From NCBI GenBank assembly GCA_003117195.1, contig BDSI01000001.1, positions 1,629,765 to 1,693,764 of the forward strand: a stretch of 64,000 nucleotides of DNA, in the 5' to 3' direction. The stretch's first letter is position 1. Every line of letters begins with the position of its first letter. The stretch comes from Eudorina sp. 2006-703-Eu-15. Its lineage: Eukaryota > Chlorophyta > Chlorophyceae > Chlamydomonadales > Volvocaceae. The notes under the pieces were generated by a model. That model was not told the origin of the DNA, did not search any database, and saw nothing but the letters and a program-made list of their open reading frames with translations. Both the position numbers and the translations under genes were made by a program. Of this stretch, positions 35,855-48,638 are shown piece after piece.

Positions 35855-38800
35855 ATGACGGGACTTGGCAAAATATTCTTTCCTTCTGCCAACTTTGACG
35901 ATCTTGCCAACCATGGCAGCGGCTCGGCAAGCTTCTGGACGCTAGGCAGCGACGATATCGATGCAGACTTTGATGCAACAGCAGCTGCGGACGCGATTTC
36001 CGCTTGGCTGCGGTTCGCTGCTTCACAGACAGCCTCAGCTCAGCGTCAGCAGCGGCCCCCTCCTTCCAAATGCATTTTGGATATGAGTGGGCCTCACGGT
36101 CCTCCTGTCACTGTAATCTATAACACTTGGCGTGCCTTGCGGATCGATCCCGGCAACCATGAACTCGTCCTCTTGGCATTGAAGATTTTATGCCAGCTGC
36201 GCGCTGGACTGGCGTCAACCGTTGCCTCTGATGAGTCCGCTACTGAGCGGTGCGATGGCGCAGCGTTGCAAATTACCAGCCACAGATCTTCCGCAAGCAG
36301 CGACCGGTGCGAGCGCGGCCCAGGCCGCGGCAAGCCCCCAAGTGCAGCAGGTCGCCTTCGGTCAGGCGGCGGGCCTCTTCAGGAAGCTACAAAGCTGGTC
36401 TGCTTTTTCGCGGCGCAGTTGCTGATCCTGGTGAGATGTTTTAGCGGTGGAGGCAGGGATGCATTGCGTTTCTTTTGCGGCGACGTTCCAATCTAGGTTC
36501 GATCTGGGTCGCGTGCTGGGAGGCACCTCATGTTGTCCCTGTTGCCGTTTCATCAGTGCCACACCATTGGTTCGACACAGGATACATACACCCCGATCCA
36601 TGTTTCATCAGGAGCAACTGAAGTATCAAAACACAGCAGTCGGTATATGCTGGGTCTTGCACTTGCCCCCGCACAGGCCGGCACGTCTACACCTGCAGCG
36701 TCCGCTATTTCAACGCCCGGTGGCCTTCCGCCGCGCGCTCCAAGCGCGACCGGTCGCGGCAGCGGGCGAGGCCGCGGTCGCAGCCGCCGCGGCATGAGCG
36801 GCGGCGGCGGCGGTGACGAGGCAGTGGACGATGCCGGGGTGGATGGGACAGCCGCGCATGGCGTGTTGGCGCGTCCCGTGGGTCCGCAAAGCAGCGCCGC
36901 TTGGGCCGAGGCGCTGCAACAGGCGGCGGGCTGTTTGGACGATGTGGGTCGGCTGGTATGGGTGGACGGCTTGCGGCTCGGATCGGCGGTGGAGGCCAGG
37001 GCGGTGTCACAGGTGCATACGCGCGTTGGGGCAGTGGGAGGGCCCACAGCAGGGGTCATGGGAGCTCCGAGCGAGACGGTCATGCACGACCACGGGTTAA
37101 GATTTGCAAGACGGGCAGAGGACCGAGAACAGCTGAGCTGCGTGGCTACGTACTATTATGTACCCGCCTTCCCGACTGAAACGCCTGTACTTACTTTAGT
37201 TCGGTACCTGCCGTGCCTGCCCACGGCCCCGCCTGCATGCAGCTGCTGGTCAACGCCATGCTGCTCTGGATACCAAGGCTGCCGGCCAAGCCCCCCGCGG
37301 CGGTGAAGGCCGCGTATACGTCTCTTCGAGAGCACCTGGCTGGTAAACGGGAACATGATGGGTTGATGGCAACAGCGCAACCCAACTACCCGTGCGTGCA
37401 CTGCCCACGTGTTGGTCCGTACCCAGCCTGCATGCTAATAAGCCAGGCCACGACTGCTATCTAGCGGGGATGTGGCAGCTCGTCCTATGCTACGCCCGCT
37501 TGGTTCTGAAACGCTGTGCCAACATTTGATCGCCGTCCTTATCGCCTATCCGTGTGCGCACGTGCAGGCCTCCTGTGCAGCGCCATGTGGCAGCTCAGCG
37601 ATGTGGGTGGCCCGGTTTCAACCGCATCGGGCGCCGCGGGGCCTCTACAGCCTGCGCGGCCGGCCGACAGTCTTACCGCGGCCCACACAGGTATTGGTGA
37701 TAGGGCCGACGGCGCTGCAACCCACGCCAGTGCCGTTATGATGCCAGGCGGGATCCGTTGCAGCTGCAGCCTTCGGCGTCTGCTGCTGGAATTGGCGGCT
37801 GCGGCGAGCAGACCACCAGCCGCGGTTGCCGCATCAAAGGGCCCCGCATCGGGATCTGGCGCTGCGGCTGGTGGCGGCGGCTGTGGCGGAGCGCCGGCGA
37901 CAGCCATCGGCGGCGGCGCTGCTAGTCTTATCGCCGTCCTGTCGGAGGCGCTACTGCTGGCGTTCGATAGGGACCCATCTGGAGGAGAGGTGGGCGCCAA
38001 GATACTGCTGGCGTCAGCTCTCACGGCGGCGCCGGAAGCTGTTGGCGGCGGCGGTGATGGCGGCGGCGGCGCAGTGCGCGGCGGTTCGGGGCGCGGGAAA
38101 CGTCCGCGCGCAGAGGCTGCTAGATCTGACGGCGGCGGCGGGGAGGAAGCTGAGTGCCGGCGGGTGCTGACCGAGGCTATGACGCAGGCCGTTTGTACGG
38201 CAACGACGCAGCTTGAGTCTGCAGCGCTGGCGGCGGCGGTCCTGCAGGTTAGGGCTTGTGCCGTGGTGGCCATCAGAGCTGCCAGCCCGTATGCGTGTAC
38301 CCAACCAGGTCTTAGATGACGCTGGGTTCCACCTCGTCCGGTCAGCTCAGGTCCGAAGCTCCGGACCTGCTTCAGTTCTACCGTGTCCGAGTTCTGTTGC
38401 AGGGGGTTGACGGGTCCATCACGATGACCTGGCCTGTGTCCGCACTCCGCAGGTGCTGGGTACCGGCCTCGAGTCCGCCTCAGCAGCCAGCCGTAAGGCC
38501 CTCCTGGAGCTGGCGGCCGCAGCAGCGGGACGCATCGACCCCGGTGCGGCGGCGGCTGGGGCGGGCCAGGCGGTCAGGTCGGACCGGGGCGGCACCGGAC
38601 ACCAGTGCGCGACCGGAGTGGCGGGCCTCGCAGTCCTGACCAAGGGTAAGAGGAAACGCACTGAGGACCAGAGCTCCTGAGCGGAGGATCCCCCTACCAC
38701 GTCCACATTCCGTGGAGTTATTACTTTAAGACCGGTACTCCATTCCGGGCCGCACCACAGCGACCGTTCTGCTTAGAAGAACAGGTCGCAGGACAGGTCC

Positions 38801-41782
38801 CTTCCGTGTTTTTCATCTATCAACGCGACTTGCGCGATGCCACTTCATTCGTGCCGATCGACGCGCGATGCTCCGCTCCAGGGTGCTGCGATGCGGACGC
38901 CACCGTCAGGTGCCGTGCGTTGGGCCTTATCGCGGATTGCTTGCCGTACCTTGTGTACATGGCGGAGGGACAGCCGGAGGCGGAGGCCCAGGCTTCCTCG
39001 CCCACCGCCGTGCTCAGCCAGCTGCTGTTACCGGCGCTGAAGGCCAGGTAAGAACTCGGAAGCGGTGTCGCCGCATGTGGGTTTCATGGACATTCGCCGT
39101 ACGGTAAGCCCGCGCTGAGCCTTGGGAACAAGTCCCTGGTGCGGGGTAGAATATCACAGAACGGTACGGTAATCAACAAGGGAAGGCACTGACTGCAGGG
39201 TGAAGCCCTAGCCGATTAGAGGCTAGGCACCCGCACGCGCACGTCGTGGTGCTGTACCGCACTAGCCCGCCAACTCCCGCCGCCTTGCCCGTTCTGCTCC
39301 TCCGCTTCACTGACGGCACGCGACGCTGTCCCTTAACGGCATGTCAGGCTGCTGGACCGCACCCGGACCTGCCGTACTCGCGCCCTGCAACTTTTGTTGG
39401 AATTGCTGAGGGCTCCCCCGGCTGAGCCCGGTGGGAGTGCAGCGCCAGAGCAGCGGGCAGGAGGCGTCACAGCGGCGACGCCGTCGCCGTCGCGTCTGGC
39501 GGTCCTGACGGCCCACCGGTGCCTGCCCGAGGTCTGCACACTGCTGGATGCGACGTACGGCTCAGCCGTGTACGACGAGGGGAACACAGAGGTGGGCGTG
39601 CACAGAAAATGCCGTCCGTCCCATTCATCTGTTCACCCTTACATTACTCGACTGACATGCAATTCTGTGAGATGGCATCATCCACTGTTACACGCCGCGC
39701 GGTTTCTCTCCGCGACCGGTATCCAATACGGTATGTTTGTCCGTTCCCTTTTTCACGTTGGGAACAGTTGCTGCAGCACGTGGTGACGGCGCTGTGCGGT
39801 GCGGTGCGGCCGGAGCAGCTCCTCGTCATGCTTCTGCCCGGCGGCAGCAGCACCTGTACAAGTGCGGTTGCAACAACGGTCCGCGATTGCCGCCCAGGCG
39901 TTGACGAAGGCCCACCCGATGTGCAAATCAGCCAAAAGACATGTCGGAGGCTGGCGGCGGGGCTGTCGGTGTCAGTCGGTGCAGGCGGGGTATACAGTGC
40001 TGAAGTTGTACAGCCGTTGTACGGCATCGCCGTACGGCATCTGGCGCGTGCCGGCGGCGGTGAAGGGGGCCCAGGATCGGGCGCTGAGGGGACGTTGCGA
40101 CGAGCGAGTCGCGTGCTGGGCGGCACGCCGCTGCACCGCGCGCTGTGGCAGCAAGCTTTCCGAGAGATGTGTGGTCTCCTAGCCGCAGAGCAAGACGAGG
40201 AGGGCGAGCAACAGGGAGACGAACGGGCAGCAGGTGCACTGGCGGAGGTTCGACATCAGGGGGAAGGATCCAAGGACGCGGGGCGGTGGAGAACGGAGCC
40301 GGCAGCGGCAGCGGTGACGGCGAAGGCGGAACGCATGCGACGGGCGGCAGATGCGCTCAGAGGTGGGCGGCGCGAAGCGGGAATTCCTGGACGGCCGGGG
40401 ATTTATTTGCCGATATGGGTCACATTCAGCAGGCGCCGGTGATTGTATGAATTATATGCTGCATTCCAGTACGTCTCGCAGCACAAACTTGAGGAGGCAT
40501 TTATTCGTACCTTTCGCCCGCAGCACGTCATTAGCACAGCCGCCTCCATTGCTTCCAAACCGCTTTAGGTAAGATCCGTACTTCTTTGCCCTGGTGACTT
40601 GTCGTAATACCGCATCGGCGTGCTGCCCGCTTCATCCATCACGCACAGTGCTGTACTGTCTTCAGCTGTACGCGCGGGACGCGGTTTACAGTGCTTCCGA
40701 GACGAGCACCACGGGAGCGGCCGACCCGGAGGAGAAGCCCCCGGACGCCGCACCCGCCGCGGCACCAGCAGGCAGCCGCAGCGGGATGAAGACCCATGGG
40801 TCGTATTGCAGTGAGGCGTCGGCGCCCTGCGAGCCGCACCTGGCGAAAGCCGTTGCTCGGGAGGCTTGCGACCCACGGGTCGCTTTGGTGGCAAGATGCC
40901 AGGGGGAGCTGGCGATCGTGCTTGACGTGCTGGGGGCGGCTCTGGCCTCGGGCAGAGCGGGCAGCGCGAAAGAGCACCAGTCCTCTGCTCAGCCCGTCTC
41001 GGGCGCGGGCTCTGGAGTGTACGCCAACGCAGCCAGCCGACTCGGTCGCGAGCGCAGCGCCTGCTCGTTGTGGGGTTTACGGTTGCTGGAGGCTGCGCTC
41101 CAGGCCGTGCCCGGGAACCTCATCAGCGGAGCGGCCCGCGGAAAAGGTCGCACACCGCCTGTCACCCTGCCAGGAGATGCCGCTGGCGCAAGCGCAGGGG
41201 CTGGCGGCACTGCACGTGCTGGCGGCGCCGTCGGCTCAAGCAGAGGCCGAACCCAAGCGGCCGATGTCGTACTGTCGGACCCGCTTTTCCTGGGGCTCGG
41301 CCTCAGCGAGGATCTGGGCCGGGTCGTTTTGTCGTACTTAGATCGGGCAGTGCTGCGGATCTTGGACATCGGCGACTTGGAGGTGCTTAATATGTCGTAC
41401 GCAGTGAGTACCGTACGGCAGCGCTGGGTTTTAAGGAAACGTAGATCCGGAAGCGCAGCTAACAGAAGGCCGGGACGCATCGCGGAGCGGTTGGCGCGGC
41501 CCTAGGCGCGGGTAAAGGCAATCCTGCAGCGCCATCAGTGGCACAGCAGCCGTTTCCGTGCTGTTTCCGAACCATGCTACGAGGTATCATCATTTGCAGT
41601 AACGGTTACAGTCGGCGTCGGGCTCCTGTAGGAGGCGGCAAACAAGTGTGCATTGTGAGCGAACCCGAGCATGTGTGCAACCCGTGTGCAATGCCCAACC
41701 CGTGCAGGTGATGTCAAGGTGCCCGGGCGCAGCGCCAGTCTTTGGCCGGCATCTCCGCGCTGCACAGCAAGAGCTTGCGCAG

Positions 41783-41829
<47 letters not shown>

Positions 41830-44800
41830 CCAGCAACACCAGCAACACCAGCAACACCAGCGGTGTGGAAGCCAAGACTTCATGTTTCCATCTGCCGCGC
41901 GAGCAAGCGGTCCCGGTGGAAACTTCGCCGGCTTCCAGCTGTTGGGTTGCCCGCCCGACGTTGCGACAGCGCACTACATGCTACTGCTGTACCACATGGC
42001 GCGTCTGTACGAATACGAGCGGGACAAGTTTGTGCCGCGGCTGCAGGAGGCGCGCCGCAACGGCGTCGGCGGCGCCGCGGCTGCCGCTGACGTTCAGGAG
42101 GCGATCACAGCAAGAGCCCAGGACGTTCAACTTGAGCCGGCGGACGACCGCGGAAACATGGAGGCTCCAGTGGAGGCAGACAAGGAGGAGGATTACATGC
42201 GGGAGACAGAGGAGGAGCGCGGCTGCCGGGAGGCGGCGCAGCAGATGCTGGAGCGCCTCATGGCGGGCTCCGCACCTGCCACACACGTACCAGTCCTGCT
42301 TGCGGTACTGGGATGGCGCCGAACTCCGGCTGCTGACGGCGCCGGCGCGGCCGATGGCAGCGACGGACTCGACCGGCCGGAGCACGAAATGTGCGGCAGC
42401 CAAATGGGCGTCATCGGAAGTGTGATGCCAGTGAGGCTACAGGTAACGAGGCGCAGGGATGGGCGGTTGGTTGACTTCGGGAAGTTGGCGGTTGGTTGAC
42501 TTTGATAAGTTGGCGGTTGACGCGAAAACCGGACGTTTTAGGTGATAACCATGCCCAGAACGAACCTGTCGCACCCGCACTTCGCTGGGAGACTGCAGCC
42601 TTGTATTCTCCTTCTCCTTTCCATCTTGCACCTGCTCCTGGCTGCCGCAGGTGCTGGCCCTTCGCGCGCTGGGCCGACTAATGGTGCTCTCAGACCGCCT
42701 GTCGGACGCGCACGGCGGGATGCTGCAGGACCTCCTGTCACAGTGGCGGCACCGACCCGTGGGTCTGCTGTGCGAGGCGTTGGCGGTGGCCCATGACCTG
42801 ATCCGCCGCAGCCCCAGCCGCCACCGCCAGCTTGTCGCGCTCATGGAGGCGCTCCTTCAGGCGGCTCTCCAGGAATGGGCGTCCGCGCTTGAAGATCCCG
42901 AGCTTGCGGGCGAATGTAAAACACGCGACCTGGCGAGGCAGACGCCGTCTCTGGGTGGCGGCGTACCTCTGGCCGACGCCACGAGCAAGCAGCGCGGCGA
43001 GGAAGCTGGTGACGACGAGGCGCGCGAGGGTGACGAGGGCGGCGAGGTCCGGCAGCGGTTGTGCCGGCGGGGGTCAGGGCGCCACTGCCGCGCCGCAGTC
43101 CTCGAGGCGCTGCTACCGACTGCGACCGGCTGTTACTGCCGGCTGCTCGCAACGGACAGGTTGCAGTGGTCTCCTGCGACCTATCGCACTCTGGCGATGT
43201 GCCTCACGCTGGCACGGGGGAGCCTGGGGCGTCCAGTGAGCTGCCGGGGGGAAGGGCCTTGAGGTTTGACTCGCGCGAAGACGTGCCTTGCAAAGATTTG
43301 GGAGTACTGTATGCCATGCCAGGCGGGAGGCGGCATGAGCTGTCCCCCTGTTCCAGATGCCCAGGCAGGAGAACGGCGTCGCACCTGTAGGCTTGCTGAC
43401 AACTGGTCCTGGCGACCGAGGGTACGGGGCGAACGAGGTACAGCTCTGATGCATGCCTTGGCCTCCGTGCTGCGTCTCCGCCAGGTGGCCTTCCAAGCCG
43501 CGCTCCTGCTACACCGACGTACCAGGCCCGCGGCCGCCGCCGCTGCGCTTTCCACCGACGGCTCCGGCGGCGCGCGCGCCGCGACTACGCTCCGACGGAT
43601 ACCCGTCGCAATGGGGCTGCTGCGCAACTGCCCTGGAGCGCTGCGGTCACAGCTGGTTTCGGAGACGCTGCTTGGACGTGCGGCGGCTCCGCATGCCGTG
43701 GCCGCGAAAACCCCGAATGGCACGGTCACGGACATCGACGAGTTGTGCCTGCCGCAACTGCTTCTTCCCGAGGACTTCCGCAGCGACGACTTGGCGCTGC
43801 CTGTTGCGCAGACGGTCTGCAGTGGTGGCGACGGCCAGACAACCGGCGCCGGTGCCGGTGGGCCCTCGGGCGGCGTCGCGGCTGTAACGGGGAGCATGGA
43901 AGCAGCTTTGCTGCTCCTGCGGGAGGTCACGCCATCGGCCAGGGTGCTGGCTGCCCTGCTGCCCCAGCTGCAGGTGCGCGGGGATGGGCTGCTAGCCTGG
44001 CAAAGAAGTGCACCACGCTGTTTGAAATCATGGATCCAGCGCTATGTGTTTGCGCGTCGGCGGCGGAGATATTTACATGAAGTTGACCGCGAAGTCCGAA
44101 TGTCCGGTTGATCCTAGCGCGCCGTTATGCTGCTTTGACCAAATCGCCGCAGGCCGTGCTGCGCGACCCATGGGTTATGGAGCGCTTCACGCCAGGCACT
44201 GTACAGGTCCTCCGTGACCTGATCCAGCGGTACCGGCCCGCGACCGGCGCCACCGCTGACGCAGCGGCGGTGGCGGAGACACCGAGCGGCACAGCACAGG
44301 CCGTCTCTGGCGGTGGCGATGCACAGCCGGGCGCGGACGCCATGCAGGCGGCCGCGGCAGCGGCTGAGACATCAGCGGCGCGGATGGGCGGGGCCGCCGC
44401 GGCGCGTAAGCTCCTTGAGCTGCTGGCCCAGATTGAAGGGCGGCTGCGTTCCGCAGCATCCGGAGCCGGGCTTCAGGTAGGGACACAAATGAGTGAGCGT
44501 TTCAGGCCGCGAGCGTCACAGCACTCGGCAACGGCGGTGCGCAGCAGTGCTGCCCTTGTCACACCTGCGGTTACGTTCGGACACCATGAATGGTAGTACA
44601 GCGGACCTACAGCAAAGGTGGATGACCTGGTCTGTACAGCCGATTGACCCACAACATGTGACCAGCCCGCCAGATGTTCTTTAGGCGGACTGGGCCGCTA
44701 AACCGGTAGCCGAAATGCTCTTGCCGCCAACCGTTTTCCTTCGCGCAGAGCTTGACCAAACGGTCGTCGGGGACTCTCCCTTTCGCGCCGCCGAGTGCAG

Positions 44801-45210
44801 CCACCAGCAACGGTGACAGCGTGCGGCGCTACGAGCGAGCTGTGCTGGCCTTCACAACCGTCCGACCCACGGGTCCGTCCGGCCCAACATGCGCCGGCGC
44901 AGCACAGGAACCCAGCCACAGGGCCGCGGATCCACCACAAGCAGCGGGAGGTGCAACAGCACTGGCGATGCTTCCGCCTCCGCCCCGGCCTCTACGGGTC
45001 GGCAAGACCCCCGGACAGGCGGCAGCGCGAGGCAGGCAAGAGCAGGGCGCTCCTCCTGCCCGGCGGGCCGCAACGAGTGAGCCGCAACCCCGATCCTCTC
45101 GCGCGCGCGGGACGGCGGCCAGTGCAGCAGGTGCTGCCGTCACTGCGGACCCTGGAGTCGCTGCTGGAGCTGGGCGAAAGCGCAGCAGGAAGACGGGGAA
45201 GGGCGGCTGA
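35855..45210 (+). CDS. Very large HEAT-like helical protein, possibly a condensin D-type subunit
   Basis: Exons with consistent phase are 35855-36430, 36677-37012, 37243-37342, 37568-38247, 38453-38645, 38882-39047, 39348-39591 and 39768 to about 40362, then 40666-41403, 41708-42442, from about 42651 to about 43250, 43485-43973, 44153-44476 and 44749-45210. Together they give roughly 2000 residues. Several segments look like HEAT helices: DADATVRCRALGLIADCLPY, CRTRALQLLLELL, VLALRALGRLMVLSDRLSD and MEAALLLLREVTPSARVLAA. The pattern of mitotic HEAT pairs, basic patches (GRGKRPRAEA) and a basic C-terminus (GRKRSRKTGKGG) suggests a nuclear chromosome-structure protein such as CAP-D3 or CAP-D2, but no diagnostic motif proves this. 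Oddities are a poly-Gln run (41780-41827) and an unresolved junction near 40362-40665. Frames near 36250-36420 and 41110-41280 compete, so extra introns may exist there. Confidence 0.6.
41780..41860 (+). repeat. Poly-Gln/His-Gln coding repeat
   Basis: Sixteen CAG/CAA codons are followed by four His-Gln(-Gln) units within exon 41708-42442. The mix of CAG, CAACAG and CACCAGCAA periods suggests successive slippage events. Confidence 0.9.
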
Positions 45211-46967
45211 TGTGCGGAACTGGGCGGAATGGCAGCGCTGTGTTGTGGTCGAAGGTGCGCGCACGCAGGAGGAAGGATTTGGTGCAGGCGACACGTGTGG
45301 GTTACACTTGTACTGTGGCAAAAACGACGGCAGGGGCCGAGAGTCTCAGCGCCGGCGCAGGGCATGCACGCCAGCGCAGGGCATGCACGCCGGCGCAGGG
45401 CATGCACGCCGGCGCAGGGCATGCACGCATGCCGGTCTTAGTAGGCGGGATCTGCTGCGGTGGCCTCTTCGGTCGGCAGTTGCGCATTGCGTGGCACTTT
45501 GTATCCGCATCCACTCTGGGCCCGGTTGTGCTGCGGATAAACTAGTACCAAATAGGTAACTTGACTGCGCATGGGTCGCGCCGTGATGCCCGAAAAAGGA
45601 GGCATGAGGGGCTGCTTTGATACTGCGCCGACCCCAGTCCGGGCACCCCGTCAGGCAGTCGCCAGCGAGCCGCACAACACTCGAGCTTGCTTCCCTGCTC
45701 GTGAGGTTTCGAGTGCACTGTGAATAGTCAACATTACAACACCGTGCCTGGGGATTCCGTCGGTGATACGCAGGCTCATCACATGGCTTTAAGCACGGTA
45801 AACGCGGGCAACCAGCAGGCGCTGATTCACTGCCGACCTCCCAACTTGGTGACGGAGCGCACACGTTTCTCGCGCAGACTGACCTTTCTCGCAGAGGAAA
45901 ACAGCACGCTCATGTTCTTCAACGGATACCAAACTCGCAACCAACCGACGGGAACAGACTGAACACTGGGGACAGGATGCCAGGCAATAACGGAACCGAA
46001 TGGACACTAGGAACCGAAAGCACGCAGATGCGCGATAGACCGTTTTCAACTCTTTTTCGACTCGCGCCATACGTGACGCAGAACAGGCAGCCACCACGCA
46101 CCACCGCAATCGGATGGAAGCCGCAGCACGCGCTGTAATAAGGATAGGTAACCGGCAAGCAACACACCCCGTAGTACACCCTGTTGCGGGTTGCCCCGGT
46201 TAGACACGGACTCACAAAGAAATCAAATTCGTGAAATTTGAGCATCGACGGCCTGCGTCCCACAACACTGCGCTGTGCATAGCTCGCAAAGATGTCCACA
46301 GGTATAGGCGGGCGGGCGCCAGATACGGGGCAGAAGACAAGCTTAAAGAGCTTCGTACCGTCACCAAGGAATCTCAACTGCCTGGACAAAGGCTGCGTCG
46401 CGGGAGATGCCCTGCACAAAAGAAAAACCCCAAAACACGCAAGTACCAACACAGCCAGGCTGCGACTGCCTTCAGACCATCGCGGCGCCACCAGTGCACG
46501 AGGTGCAGCCCGCGTCATTCAGGGCCGCAGATCCCCTGCTACAGCCGCCCTCCCGTGCAATCAAGACACACTGGATTCTCTCTCTCCGGGCACGCTGAAA
46601 CTTTGCCGGCACACATCGTCTTCATCATCTTCTTCTTCTTCGTAATGCTCTAGATCGTTTCGTCTCACCCCACCTTGCCCACATACTCCATTCGTCCTCC
46701 GGGTGTTACCATACCTCGCGTGCAGGCAAGCACGCACTGCGCCTGCCCTGCCACGACCAGGAGAACTTGCCGAGTAGTAAGTGCAGCCAGAACTCCACAC
46801 GATTACCGGAAGGGGGCTAAGAACGGTGTGGAACGATACCATCGTCTCAGCTTCTGCCCCGGCGACGATAGTCACACCTTAAACAACCAGGTGCAGTACG
46901 ACTCTGTCTCACGTTAAGAGCGCAGCACAGCACAGCACCGTCTCACCCCGCCCGGGACTGGCAGGTA
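45211..46967. other. Spacer downstream of the HEAT-like gene
   Basis: It contains a 19-bp tandem array at 45354-45429 and TGTAA at 46134, a candidate poly(A) signal for the HEAT-like gene. The rest may be 3' UTR of the minus-strand gene at 46968. No frame shows protein character. Confidence 0.5.
45354..45429 (+). repeat. Four 19-bp tandem units with GCATGC cores
   Basis: The unit is GGCGCAGGGCATGCACGCC. Copies lie at 45354, 45373, 45392 and 45411, with single-base changes in copies 2 and 4. It is about 145 bp after the HEAT-like stop codon, so probably in its 3' UTR. Confidence 0.92.
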
Positions 46968-47916
46968 TCAGCGGGCGGCGCAGCTCACAATTGGGAGTTT
47001 GACCTTCTCATGAGGCCATCCGAAGCCCCCTTCAAACAGCCGCGCCGGAGGGCCGGCCGGCTCCGGGAACACGTAATATACAACATGCAGCTGACGGCCC
47101 TTTCTTTGTGGCTCAATCGCCGGAACCATCAGCATCGCCTCGTACACGTGTGTCCGTCCACGCACGCACTGAAAATTGGTGAACGACAGCCTTTTGGAGG
47201 TTGCGAAACGTATCGACATACACGTGTAACTCCACCATCACGGCTGGAAACCCCGCCCGTGCCGGTGCCGGTCGTTACGCAAGCGTTGGCGACTGATACA
47301 TGTTATGCTCCCCCTCCGTCCACACATACACCCACGCGGTCCCCCAAACATGTAAACGACCATTCAACCCCTGCCGCCGCCGTAGCAGCTGCTTCTCCTT
47401 CTTTAAAATCAAGAATCGAATCGACCATGCAGGATTCAGATCCAGAAGATTGGTGTGAAAGGAATCCAGATTCATGGCTTATGGCACAGGCTCTCGTCAC
47501 GTCAAGGATGTCTGTCAAAAGATACACGAAAGCCAGCTCAGGCCGCGCGCCCGAATGTGTGGGTGACTCATGCCCGTCCCATGCCCGCTTGCTTGTCCAC
47601 CGAGCGCACGTGAATGCGCGCCCGAAGCTTCACAAGCGCCGCCGATTCCTCCGTTCGGCTATCTCCGCCACAAGTTGTCGGAAGTCCGTAAAACGCGCGC
47701 TGGCAACCTGTTCCATCGCATTGGGCTCACTTGGTCTCGTCCGGTGTTGCGTCGTGGAGCGCCCGTGCGGCCGCAGCGCGAGCGTGCGCGTGCCGCACGA
47801 CGCCAACACCTGCCGTACCAGGTGTCATTCGTACGACCGAGGCGAGTACACCACGCGATGATGCTGTTGCCGCGCCGCCAGAGTCAGATGGCAGAAGGGT
47901 ACAGAACATTGCGATG
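46968..47916 (-). CDS. Unresolved minus-strand gene, two supported exons
   Basis: The last exon (47168 down to 46968) follows a TTTTCAG acceptor and reads CVRGRTHVYEAMLMVPAIEP through to PIVSCAAR and a stop, with balanced composition unlike the shadow frames. An upstream exon (47916 down to 47731) has a TTTATTTCAG acceptor and a GTGAGC donor and encodes MFCTLLPSDSGGAATASSRG and an Ala/Arg-rich continuation. Between them a candidate segment (DILDVTRACAISHESGFLSH) sits near 47290-47530, but the phases do not join cleanly. No family was recognised. A plus-strand 283-aa ORF over the same DNA is the main alternative. Confidence 0.28.
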
Positions 47917-48638
47917 CTGAAATAAAGCGCCTGATATCAGCAGGCGCGCCAATCCCTCCAGGCAAACCGCTTGTTCACGCCGACGCGCCAATTTGCCGTA
48001 CACCAGGCCTCCTCCCCCATTCGGCGCCTTGAGGTCTGCCGATGCGCTCCCATCGGAGCTTTTTTGTGAATTCTGCGGCGTACGCCGCCGCTGTCCAACA
48101 CTGCACTGCGTCCCTGCAGCCCTCCTGCCGCGATCGGCGATGTCACTTGCTGCCCTCACGCTTACTTGGCCGTCCTGCTGGGGCCTCTTCCATACTGCCC
48201 TTCAGATGCTCCCATCCTGCCCGTTTTCGACGCCGAGCTCATCTCCGTCGGCTTCGGCCTCCAGCGAAGCAACGCAGCTCGGCGAGATCGCTGGACTCAG
48301 CCCCGCCCCTCCACGCGGCGCCGCACGAGCGACCGCACCCCACACACATACATGCATGCAGCTCAATGCACGTGACCCCGGAACGACAACGACAAGGACA
48401 ATCAACAAGGACAACAGCAACGACGACGACGACAACGACGACGCGCACACAAACGGAACGACAGCACAATGCAACATGACGACATGGTGCCATGCGTTGC
48501 ATCTATCCTGGTGACAGGGTGCTGGCGCACTAGACACGGTCCCAATTTCTCTTTTGACTTATCCCGCTTATCCCAACAACACCAGTGTTTGAGGTTTAGC
48601 TCCCTTTGGGGTCCCCCGGGGGCTCCCTTGGGGCGAGC

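Noticed and set aside
38646..38680. Read-through ending KGKRKRTEDQSS and a stop, as a possible gene end
   Set aside because: A strong GTAAGA donor at 38646 and a phase-matched next exon at 38882 continue the same protein.
45919..46518. 199-aa minus-strand ORF with hydrophobic stretches
   Set aside because: No family resemblance, no splice or start context, and it lies in the presumed 3' UTR overlap between convergent genes.
47010..47861. 283-aa plus-strand ORF
   Set aside because: No ordered domain, mixed low-complexity composition, and it overlaps better-supported minus-strand exons. Kept only as the alternative to the unresolved minus-strand gene.
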